A stretch of DNA of 33,533 bases from Aquincolibacterium sp041674705 (GTDB lineage: Bacteria; Omnitrophota; Omnitrophia; Omnitrophales; Aquincolibacteriaceae): NCBI GenBank assembly GCA_041674705.1, contig JBAYVF010000019.1, forward strand, positions 1 to 33,533, given 5' to 3'. Under the pieces are notes generated by a model that saw only the letters and a list, made by a program, of their open reading frames with translations, did no database searches and was not told where the DNA came from. This document shows, one piece after another, positions 16,801 through 28,800 of the stretch; the stretch's first letter is position 1, and every line of letters begins with the position of its first letter. Made by a program: the position numbers and the translations under genes.

Positions 16801-19800
16801 GAACTCCTCTCACCTCGGAGCGCTTCTCACCCGCCGCAGAGCCGGCGTTGAGAGCCGGGGTCTGATCCGGGTTTTTGCCCGCACGCACTTCTCCGCTTGA
16901 GGCGGATTCACCTCTGGCGAAGGAGCGGGCAGGCAAAGTATTTTTATCCGCTTCAATATTGGGAATGCGAGGAAATTCAACTGCGGCGGTCATGAGATCG
17001 GGCCCATGGCCCAGCCAAGACAAGCTCATTTTCCCGTCCGACAATATTTTGATGCTTCGGATCTCCGTCGGTTCCTTCTTATCCGTGTAAGGATTGACTA
17101 ATAACATTTTTACACCCGCCGGAAGCTCAATAAGCGTGCGGCCCACGCCAAACATATCTTCGTTCACGTCCAATATTTTCCCTTTAGCGCTTAATCCATC
17201 AAGGATTTGCGTCCATTCTTGCCGCGAAAAAGCGCGGCTTTCCGTGAATTCAGACACGCTCTCGATCGTCCCATAACTTGCCGTGGGGTACACCGGGGTA
17301 AGCTTGATCACCTCTACTCTGTTTCCAAAGCTGCCGGCGAATTTCTCCAGATCCAAAACATTGTCGATCCCGCCCTTGAGCGCGGTCACATTGATCCGCA
17401 AAGTCTTTCCTTTGGACCTTAGAAAACGATGGATGCTTTCTATTTCTTCGAGCGTCAGTGTCGACGTTCCCATAATGGCGTCGTTTCTTTTCTTGTCATA
17501 GTGATGGTAGGAGATATTGACGGATGTCACCGCGGAATTCCCGACGAGTTCCAGGATGTTCCTGTCCCTGAACTGCGTTCCGTTCGTCGTGATCGTGATC
17601 TCGTCTAATTGACCCTTGACCTTGTCCAACTCCCTTAATACTTCTCTCAGATGCGGCGCCAACAACGGTTCTCCGCCCAGCAATACGACATCTCTCACGT
17701 GGTAAGCTTCAATGGCTTTGCTGATCTTTTGCGAGAAATTAAGAGCGACCGCCTCGCCACTATGGTGGGACCCCGTTCTATTAATGCAAAAGGGGCAGCC
17801 GGCATTACACCTATCGGTCATAACAATGCTTAAATTGGTTTCACTCGCTATCTGATAAACGTCCTTACCGATCCGAATGGAAGATAGAGATTCATCCACG
17901 GGCCGCATTTCTCTAATGTAAGGTGCACCCGCCGCAGAGCCGGGGTTGAGAGCCGGGGTTTGATCTTGGGCTTTATCCGCCCGCATCTCGGAGCGGATTC
18001 CCAAGCCTTGAGGGCTGAGGTCTGAGGCCTGAGTTTGAAAATTGGGCTCATGGCTCATGGCTCGTGTCTCATGGCTATTTTGTTCCCGCGCCTCGGAGCG
18101 GTTTGCTTCGTCACCTTTTTGAGGGAGCGACTCCTTTACCGTAAGACGTTTCGAGAACCGGCCCAACGATATGAACTGTGAAAGAACGGCCTGCAAGCTA
18201 GGGACACCTCTTCTCAAAACCAATTTGAGCGCGACTGTCAAATAATGTCCTCCATCGAAGCGCGATAGGAAAAATACGAGCGAAAGACCATTCCAAACAA
18301 AATCGTGCGCTAAAAGATACCAAAGCATACCGGGAAACAAACGGACCCTTCTCATCAATTCTCGTGTTGAAAAAACACGCCAGGCCATCTTGTTCCAAAC
18401 AGTACATTCAGGATGCCCCATCGCGAAAAACATCCCTAAAGCGCCGCGCACCATGGCATAGGTCAGAACCGGTTCTGTTGCGATCTCCTTGGAAATCTTA
18501 AGGGTCTTTCTATCCATGTTTTTCCGCCCATCGAGGACGCCATAATAATCAGAAAGCTCAACGCCCTTTATCAAGCCAAGCGCTTCGGCAAGCAAAGTAT
18601 CCCCTGCTTGCTGTGCCTGTTCTGCAAGCGAGCGCATTTTGGCGTTCGTATGCTCCTGCAATCCTTTCACCGACCGATGAAGAAAAACTAGAGGCCAGAA
18701 AAATCCCGCTGCGGCATAACCTGCCAATAACACCAGCTCCACAAACCCAGGGACCGTAATCAACGTCACCCATTTCAGGGAAGAAGGTATCAGGCTCCAA
18801 AAGCACAGGACCGCGATCTCCGTCAGCAGAAACAATCCAACATGCGTCCCAAGAACATAGAGATTTAAGCCCCACTCCCAAGGTTTATGGGCCTCTCCGG
18901 CGGAAACGTCCGGAAAGATCAGTCCCAACATGAACTTCACGCGTGGAGCGGTACCGGGTACACCAAGGTGCTGCTTCGCCGCCACAGGGACAGGCTGAAC
19001 GGTCGCACTTAGCTTCGGTCTGTCGGCTGCGGTCTGTAATCTGGAATCTGGTTTTATTTCCCGCGTCTCGGACCTTACCGGGCGGCTGTCCTGGATATAA
19101 AAGGGAATTCTTTCGGTCGGGACCACGAGCACCATGGTGGATCGCCGGTCCGCGGAAGTAAAGGTCACCACTCCAAATCCGTGAAAGATATTTTGGTACT
19201 CTTTGGAGAGCTTCAGATTTTTGATTGCGCCCCAATAATGGCTTTTTTGTTCCATGACCCTTCCCGCTTCGATCTGACCGTCCCTTTTTTCAAGCCCCAA
19301 CCAAAGAACCTTTTCCTCGTCGAAGATCGTTTGCAGTAACAAGTCCAATCCCTTGTATGTTTTATTCCGGTTGGCGTACCGCCCTTCGAGGCGAACGTCC
19401 CTTACCGACCCAAAAAACTTTTCAACCCAGGAAGGCAACCGGGGCCTTGCCGGCTCCGCAACCTCTTTCTTGGCCTGCGCAGGTTCGGTGCGGTCTTTTG
19501 TCGCTTCACTCGCGTTCTTTATTTCCCATATGCCAAGGATTGTATCTGCCGCATGCAATAATCCTCCATTTAAAACGCCGGCAGGCTCCTCGATCTCATA
19601 GATACCGGTGCCGATATCGTCCGGGCTGCCTTCCGCAAATTTCGCTTCGCGCCCCAAGCCGCTGAGCAACTTCTTGGCCCCCAAAAGTCTTGTGCCCGGG
19701 ATGCTAAGCGCCGCAGCCTCGGGGTTCTGGCCGGAAGCGGGATCGATAACGTAGAGAGACCCTTTTTTCGCGAATGCGAGAAATAAATTTCTCCTGGCAA

Positions 19801-22800
19801 GATAGCTGTTAAGTAATTTTGTGAGGCTCTGCCCGCGTTTCCCTAAGCGCACGTCTTTTAGATGGAGGGCGTTGGCTTGAGCGAGAGTGTTAGCGTAATC
19901 CGTATTCCGGAAAAGAATGATGTCTCCCTTTTTACCGTCCGCGATCTCGCTCAGGCGTTGCAGGTCCAGGGCATTCGCTTGCTTGAAAGTCGCCGTAAGC
20001 CTGCCGTTGGAAGCGCGGATCATCGCGTGGATCCTGTTAGATTTTTCGGCGGTCTGAACATTTCGGGCGAACTCATCCATGCCGACAAGCTCCACTTTCC
20101 ATTGTTCAAGGTCGATCTCTTTTTTGCCGGCGAGCTTCCTGAGGATCATTTGAATCATAGCAAGGATCTCTCTTGTCTCGCGAGGCTCCTCCCCAAGCCC
20201 GACCTCATAGAGAGTGAGCCGGCGATCCCCGGTCCGCTCTTTCTCCCGGATCAGTCCCTCAAGCCTGCCGCTCAAGAGTATCCCTTGTTTCCGCCCCGCG
20301 TTCGACAGTTTGAAACCGTTGGCGTCCGTCAAGTTATTCACCCAAGACAAATTCGAAAGGGCTTCGCGCAGAGCTTGCTGATCAAGCTTTAAATCGCCCC
20401 ATTCCGCCGGCGAAACCGATTCGCTGGCCGCGGTGACATTGAACCGGTATTCGGAGTCACTTTTTTGCAAGCGTTCTTCGCTTCGCGCCGATGAAATCGT
20501 GTCAGAAAGACGGGTAAAAACGCTGACCCAGGGAAGGTGCTTCGCGTCAAAGAGTCCTGTTTCGGCAAGCGCGACGCGGTGATAAACGTCCGGTCTTTGC
20601 TGGGAAGGATAAATGGCCACGCGCGCGCCGGGACGCAAGTTCGATCCGAGCGTGTTGATCAGGGCCCCGGTGTCCGTCGTTCCTAAATGAAAATAATAGA
20701 CCCGGTCCGCTTCTTCGAATAATTTTTTAGAGCTTTCATCATTAAAGTCCGCTTGCTGGATCACGATCTGGCCGGGTTTTACCAAACCTTCGTTCACCGC
20801 CAGCTGAAGGACTTTTTTGCTTTCCTGAACCAGCTCAGGTTCATATTCGATCCCGATAAGTTTTTTGATATCCGGCCGCGCCATAGCGAACCGTATCAGC
20901 ATCTGCACCTGACCGCTTCCGGCATCAAGGATCGTGACATTCCCGTCCGCCGGAATATCCATGGCTTGAAGGATCGCATCAAAGGCGTCTGCAGGCGTTG
21001 GATGTAAAATTCCTTTTTCTTTGTTTTCGATCCGCCGGACCTTCACGCCGGCTTTTCGATAAAGCTCTCCAAGCTTTCCTTCAAACGTCGCAGCCCTCAT
21101 CTCTGACCTCGGAGAGCGTTCTTCCGGGACCTTATCAAACAGAAAAACTCCTTCCCGTAAAGCTTTGTCCGCACGGGTGAGAGATCCATTTGTTTTCAGC
21201 TCAGCAAGCATTCTTTCGTAATCTTTTTCGCTCGCAGGAGCCGTTCGCTCATAATTTTCTTCCTCATCATCGTAGGGAGAAATATCGATCTCTCCCCATC
21301 GAGCCGTGCTTGCCATGTATTGAAAAGGCATGTCTTCCCCTTTCCGGAACATTCCCACCAGCGTAGCCTTTTCACCCAAAGACCTGAGGATGTAGATGAC
21401 CATGGACGAATGCGCCAAACATGTCCAGGCTCCCCGGCTGTAATTCCGGACAGCTTCTTTAACTTTGCTGATATCGACTCCTGCCGGGATCTTTTTCTTT
21501 CTCTCCATTTCCATGCGCTCTTTCGAGACGTTCCGTTCGAAAAGCAGTGTCGGAGAAATATAGAGCGACCCGATCTCTTCTTTGAGAAAAACTTTTTCGC
21601 CAATATTCACCAATCTCGGCATCGGATGTTCGCTGTAATGGAAGTAATCGTTCATTTTCCGGACGAGAATTTTGTCCGCCGCATCAACCAGGGCCATCAC
21701 CTCCTTCTTCCCGGCTTCAGACTTTACCTCCAGGATCAGATCGATATCGGACTGGGGACCGATATTCTCCACATTTCCTTCGCTAACACTTCCAAAGAGC
21801 CAAATCTTTGTGATTCTTTCATCCTGCGTTCCAAGCGCCATGGCAACTTCTTGCGCTAACGCATAGCGGAGGTTCAAGTGATCGGTCGGCGTGAATTTTT
21901 CGGGGGCCTTGCGCTGAACCGCGTCCAAAGCTTTTTCCCAAAGAGCTTCTGTTTCTATTGAACGGTTTCTCGGTGTTTTTTCCGGGCCCCGCATTTCAGA
22001 ACGAACGGAGAAAAGCGGGCGGATCAAGGCTGACGGATTTAGTGTTTTTATTTGTCTGATCTTCCCTGTCGCTTCTACTTCATACGCGTCGTGGAAAAGT
22101 TTCGTTTCCAGCCTGTAAAAAGGAGGCGCGCCGAAATGCTCTCCGAGTTTCCGGATCCTTCGAACAAGATTTTCGTAATCGGCCGCATTGGCTCCGATAA
22201 AAACCGTTGGAACGCCGAGACGGATATTCTCTGAAAGATACGGGGCGCTCAAGCTGGTGCTTAGAACGCGAACCCCCTGGCCATGATCAGGAAGGACCTC
22301 TTTGGCCTGGGCCTCGAACAAAAGGCAGGTTATTTCCGCCGAAAGCTTTTCGAGGTCAGACCGCAAAGGTTCCTGAGCGGGCGAAAACTGCGGCCGGACA
22401 CTCTCCAGGATCTGCTTATGTAGATCGCGCATCTCTCGCCAGCTTATTTCGCGCTTTTTCTTGTAGTCTTTATTAATGTTCGCGATGACTTGAATCGGTA
22501 CGCTGATAAAAGCGCCGGCCCCCGGAAAAAGGTTCCAGAAAAAGGCTACCCACAACCGAAGCTTAAAGCCTGATAAAACCGCAGCTGGCATAATGAAAAG
22601 AGCTGTCCGGAGAAAGGGGCTCAGTAAAATATAGGCCGCCGATGAAACCGAGGCCATAGCGAACGCTTCTTTTGCGAGGTTTATGTCCAGGCTGAAAAGA
22701 GCCAGAGTGATTTTTTCAGCAAAGATCTTTAAATATTCCAGGGGCATCATGTCTGAAAATTTTGCACCAAGACCCAACGAGATCGCCGCCTTCACGGCCC

Positions 22801-25800
22801 AGATGACAGGGGCGGTGACAGCCATTGTTCCCCCCAGGATCCGGTAGGCCCGGCGTTGTTCGGCAGGCATATCCGAATGCTGAAGAAGCGCGATCAAAAG
22901 TCTGTAATCAGGTTTCTGCCAGAGCCATTTCGTTATTTTTTGTTTTAAGGCGCTCAAGCCTCCTATCTCGGAAAAAGAGTCGGGCATCCGGAACAACCGG
23001 CGGCCGGAAAGGAAACGTTGCTTGAAGCCGGCTTTTTGCAAAAAGACTTCAGCATCATCCGGCACCAGAAGACCGTACGCCCCAGTCCGCCGTTCTTCCC
23101 ATTCGAATTTACGGATCCGTCTCTCGTTAAAAAGTCCGCCTTGGAGCATGCTCGCCATAAAAACCGCAAGCGCTTCTTCTCCATAACCCAAACCCCGAAA
23201 TTCCTTGTGGATCGAGTAGCGGAAAAAGAGGGTCTTGCTCCAACGCCCATAAATGAACATCCCGTGCCCAATCACAGTTCCCTCAGGATCAGAGATCGAA
23301 TACACGTAGCGAGAAATCTCCTGCTTCGTTTGAAAACAAGTAAGGCTCAACCGCCCCAGCTGGAAAGTAACGCTGCGATTCTCCCAGAGGCTCTGGGCGA
23401 GGTCTTTCCCGAGAAACAGGATCTCTTCTCCCGTTCGGTCAAACTCCTTTCGCAGTTTTCCGGCAAGCTTCTGAGTGGATTCCGGCCCATTTTCATTTTT
23501 TTCCGGCCGGAGGCTCCTCAAGGATTCCGGGGTCAGCGGAAGTTGAGCTTTCAGTTTCTTCGCCGCCTCCGTCCGTAACTCAGAGCGTTGGTTCTCATGC
23601 CACCGGAGAAGGTCTTCTTTTTCTGTCTCGTTTAAAGATTCGACCGATTTGATCAATCTTTCTTTGTTCGCTTCGAGCTCCGCTTGTTTTTCCCGGAAGA
23701 AACTCATGAGCTCGTCGCGCGGCACTCGGATCACGCCGGGAACTTCTTCGTAAAGCTGATCGAGTCGTTCAAGTGCCGCCCGCCCGACGTCATTTTTCCC
23801 GGGATCAGTCCCCCGGTTATAATCCACCGCATTGGTCGCGTACCGCATCGTGGTCGCAGAAAAGTCCCGGTAAGCCTCCGCCACGTCCTCAGGGCTGCCT
23901 GCTTCCTCAAGCGGGTCCGGGGCCTCTTCTTTTTGAATCTTTTTGAGATCGACGGGATGAATAAGATCTTCCAGATTTTCTCCATCTTCCAGCAAACGAA
24001 GCTCCTTGAGCCACTCCCGCCCATACGAGCTTGCGGCAACCGCTTGCCTTTCTGTGATCTTCAGGGCCATAAAGGCCGCCTTCACCTTCTTGGGATCTTT
24101 ATGGAAAAGAGCCTCCAGCATAAAAAGGGCCATTTTCCCGCTCGAGATCCCGTGCCATTGCTTCTGCTGCTGAAAAGTTCCTTCTTCCTCTTCCAGCATT
24201 TTGATCAACTGGGAAAGAATGGGAGATCCCTTGCGGGTGATCTCTTCGGTGGGGATTTGCGCGAACCATGCTTCGCCCTGGGAGGGATTGGCCATGAGAC
24301 GATAACCCGCGATCGCCATATAAAAAGCCGCTTCGGGATTTTCCTTGGCAAAAGCTTCCGGCTCTTTTGAGATAAAATTAAAGATCATCCCGAGCGATCT
24401 CATCTTTTCAGGCGAGATCCCGAAAACAACTTCTGCGATGGAAGCCCAATCCGCCTCGACCGCTTTCGAAAAGGTTTCGATCGTTTCGAGCGGTTTCTCC
24501 TCTGCCTCCAGCGCTCTCCCCACGGTCCCGCTCGGAAGTTTGTAGCGCTTATCCATTTCTCTCGGGGTCGTCGCGAGGGCCCTCGCCTTCGCGACGAGGC
24601 TCAGCCTTCCTTTCCAAGGTTCGTCTTTTTTCTTTTCGTCGATCTTTTTTGGAGCTGGTGCTAGAGCTTCCTTGGCGATCTTTTTTGTTTTAGGCGTTGT
24701 TCCCTCGAAAAGCTTCTGTAGCTCCGGATGTTTCGTATAAATGATCCATATGAGGCCGTTTAATGTGATCCCGCCAAGGCCTGCCATCGTCATTTGGGCG
24801 AAAAGCTCCTTTGCGACCTCTCGCTTCGTTTTCCCCTGAGACCTTTTCAAAAGCTCAGGAACAGCTTCAAAGAGCCATTCCTTCCTTTTTAAGCTCATCT
24901 CCGCTATTCGCACTCTTTTGCCGGAAACAACAAACTCCCTTCTCATCTCCGAGCGGACGGGCCTTGAAAAAAGAAGGTTTTCAATGTTTTTAGAACGCAT
25001 TCCTTTTGGTGCAGAACCTTTCGAGCGGAAAGAAACATCTTTTCCGTTGGCCCAAACCCAAAGATGTTGGACAGGGTCTTTCGCGAATTCGCGCCGTTCT
25101 TTGAGCTGCTCGTAAAGTCCTCTGAAAGAAATGCCCTTAAAATGCGTGTCGAGATCTCCGCTCAAAGCGCCGATGAACACTTTCCCGTTTTGGGTTATGC
25201 CGAAATAACTGTGCGGGTGCGTGCCCGGCTCATAGGTTGCGGTCACGGTGTGCGTCGCGCGATCGAGCTCGTATTTCCCGCGATATCCCCACGCGTTGTA
25301 CACCGCTTCGATCTCGTCAAAGGTTACACCGCGCGACAAAAGCGGATCCACGCTTAATGTCACGGGACGACCGGAAAAAAGCCGGGCAAGAAGGTCCGGA
25401 TCTTTATAAAAGATCCCGATGCCGTCGCTCATGCCAAGATGCACTTGATCCACCCATTCATTGCGCGCCGTATCTGCCTCAACAATATCGAATCTCGGGA
25501 GACGGAAGAGATGCCTCAAATCATCAAGCTGGCCCAAGGCCTCCTTTAGATTCAACCGTCCGTCGCGGATCACGGGAAGGCCGTAAAGCGCAATTTCGAG
25601 ATCGTCCGTGATATCTTGCTGCTTGGCCGGATCGATCACGCGAACAGTCCCGTTCGCCTTTTTTTTGAATGAAAGCAACATGGCTGAGGGTTTTTGTCCT
25701 TTTCTCACAACAAGCATGGTCCGCGCCACCAAAGGATCATGGGAATAATAGAAAACTTTTGTTTTCCCGCCGGCCTTTTTTCTCACGGCAGCAAGATAGA

Positions 25801-28800
25801 AATTATTCAACCCGAGATTGCCGTTTGGAAGCGCATACACTTCTCTTCCGGAATGGTTTTTCTCGTAAGATTCTTTCATCCTGTCGTTTTTCCGAAAGTT
25901 CGCTTTAGCAGAAACCTCGCTGAGCCTGATAGGCTGCCCGGCCAATAAAACATGGTTGTGCACGCGATCAAAAACAAGGCGGCTCATTCCGGTCTTATCA
26001 AACACCTCCGGAGAAATCTTAAGGCCGATATCCACATCCTCGGGATCAAAAACCTCGAGATCGACCTCTTTTTCGTCAAAGGTCCTGGGAGCGAGCGACC
26101 CTTTTTGAAGCGCGGACCGCTCCTTGATTTTCGAAAGTAATAAGAGAAGGTCTTCTCTTGCGCTTGAAATTTCTTGCGGCACAACCGTCCGGATCGTAAA
26201 TCCCTTTCCGGGATATTCGTCGAGGCTTTGAAGCTCCGCGAGCCCGAAACCGATGTCCCTCAGGAGGTCCGAATCCTTTTGGTGAGCGGCCACCGGTTTG
26301 TAAGGCGCATAGCTGATCAGCCGAACGCCCGATGCATCGAAGGCCTCTTGGCTCCCGGAATATTGCCTCACGGCCGTCAAGCCGGCGCGCCCCTGAAGAA
26401 TGGGATTCTGCATTAAAAAGATAACGTCAGGCTTGAAAGAGGCGGCATCCAGAATTTTCTTTGAAAAAACGATGTTTGCGCCGGAATTCGTCGACCCCCG
26501 TTCGACGAAATCCACGGAAACTCCTTCTTTTCCCATGATCTGACTGTAACCCTCCGCCTCCGGCAGCTGGTTGCCTTTTTTGTCATAAAAAATGCCCGGT
26601 TTGTTGCCGTATTTCCCGCTTGTCAGCACTTTTATTTTCGGGTCGCCGGTCCGAAGCTCTTTGATCACGCGCGCCGCCTCGTGAGCCGTCCTCTCATCCC
26701 ATGTCCCAAGGACCATTGCCAGATTCTTTTTAGACGGATCAAGACGGAGCGTTTCAAGCGCTACGGAAATCCATGATTTTTCAGGCGCTTGTCCTGGCAC
26801 ATATTCCTTGCGCACCGCGAGGTAGTCAAAGATCCGCTGTCCTTTTTCCTCCAGGATCTTTCGCTCTTCGGGCGTAATCCGTGTTTCCGAGCGGACGTCT
26901 CCTTGCGGTTCATCCGCGGGGGCGGTATCAATGCGCATCGTTTGTTTCTTCGCGGCGCTAAGGAGCGGTTCGCTGCTGAACTCCTTCGGATTGCTACTGG
27001 CGCGAGAAAGGAAATGGAGCGCTTCCCGTTTCAGGCCCGTCGGAGCTTGCTTGAGTTTTTCGGACCTAAGGACCCGCAACAAGCGAAGAAAGTTGGCGTC
27101 CGCTTTCCCGACAGGAAGGTATTGGACGGCCATTTCAAACACGGGCAGCCACGCCGTGATCCGGTCTTCCTGTAAAAACTTTTCGAGAAGCTCGAGCGCG
27201 TAATTCATGCGGTCATCCGCACGACCGACGATGTTGGAGAGCATATAGTATCTGATGAGCTCTTTTCTTAGCTCTTGAAGCTCTCCAAACTCGGCGCTTT
27301 CAAGATAAAGCTTGGCGGCTTCATCCAGGGCCTTTTTGTAGTGGTGGATCGGATCTCCCTCCACGGGATTTTCTTCATCCCCTTTCATCGCGGGGGCGGT
27401 GTTTTTTATCATGAGCTGCATGATCTCGCGGTAGCGAATCAGATCTTTTTCGCGCCCTTCGTAAGCGATCGTAGCCGGATAAATATCTGCGGAAAGAACG
27501 GTCCCGTTCGTGGAGCGGTAATCTTCGATCGTGATCCAAAGGCCCTGGGAATCCCATAAAAGACGGAAAGAAAAATGCTTGCCGGCCGTCATGTAGGGAG
27601 AATCGACGGTGAAAACTTCCGCCGCGCCGGTTTCTTCCCCCGGAATGTACTCGCGCGCAACCATATATTTTTTCCCGATGCTGACCTCATACTCTTCGGG
27701 CGCAACCATTTCCTCGGGCGTGCTCCGGTTAAAGATCCGAAGCGTTGCTTCTTCCTTTCCTTCTTTCCCCGGTCTTGGTTCGATCTCGAACAAAACGGGG
27801 CTGCTTTCCACATCGTCCCCAACCCCGATATGCACGGTCCCCGAAAACATAGCCGTGAAGTCTTCCTTATGGAGTTGTTTGTTCCTGAGCGGTTCAGTCG
27901 GATCGGAGGCCGGGTCGCGAAGATAATTCAGAGCGATTTTTTTGATTTCCGGCTTCAAAAACTCAAGGAATTTCTTTTTCTGTCCCTCGGTCATTTTATC
28001 CACCAGTAAAAAGCCCTGGTTCTTTTTATCCGAGCTAGAAAGCATGGCCGCGATATCCGTGAACTTATAAGGCACGCCTTTCCATTCGCCGGTTTGCGTC
28101 TCGGAAGAATCTAGGCCGGCCGCCGGCGATTGCGAGACGTCTAGGCTTCGCGCTTCGGAACGATGGCTCGCAGGAGTTTGCGCCAACAGGGCTTTTCGTT
28201 CGCGACTGAGGTTCCAGTAAAGTCCGAGGTCGAAAAGATGCGGGCACTGATATTTCAAAATGCCTTTGATCATGCGCTTGGCTTCGTCCGCAAGAGCCAC
28301 GGTGCTGGCTTCGGAAGAATCAAACCACGAGATCGGAACTTCCAGGACCTTCGCGCCGGACATTTTTGTAAGAAGAAGCAGTTCGGTGTCAAAAGACATT
28401 CCGGGATCGCGCTCGTGCTTGAGGATGACGCTCAAAAGATCGCGGGTGAACAGTTTGAAGCCTCGCTGGGTATCATGGATTGACCCAAGCGGCGGAAGTA
28501 ATGTCCGGACCGCAAGATTGAAAAGCTTGCTCGAAAGATAGCGGGAAATAGAAGCGACCTTGGCCTCGCCTCCGATGACCCATCGAGACCCGATCGCAGC
28601 GTCCGCTTCGCCTTCCATTAATTTTTCCAAAAGAAGCGGCGTCTGCGCAACGTTTGTCGAAATATCCGTGTCCGTATACCCGATGAATTCCGCCCAACTG
28701 TCCGTTACCGCCTGTTTCATGGCCTTGACAGTCGCGTATCCTTTGCGGCTGCCGCTCTTCTTTTTTTCTTCGGAAGAAACGGCGACCGTCTGGACTTGAG

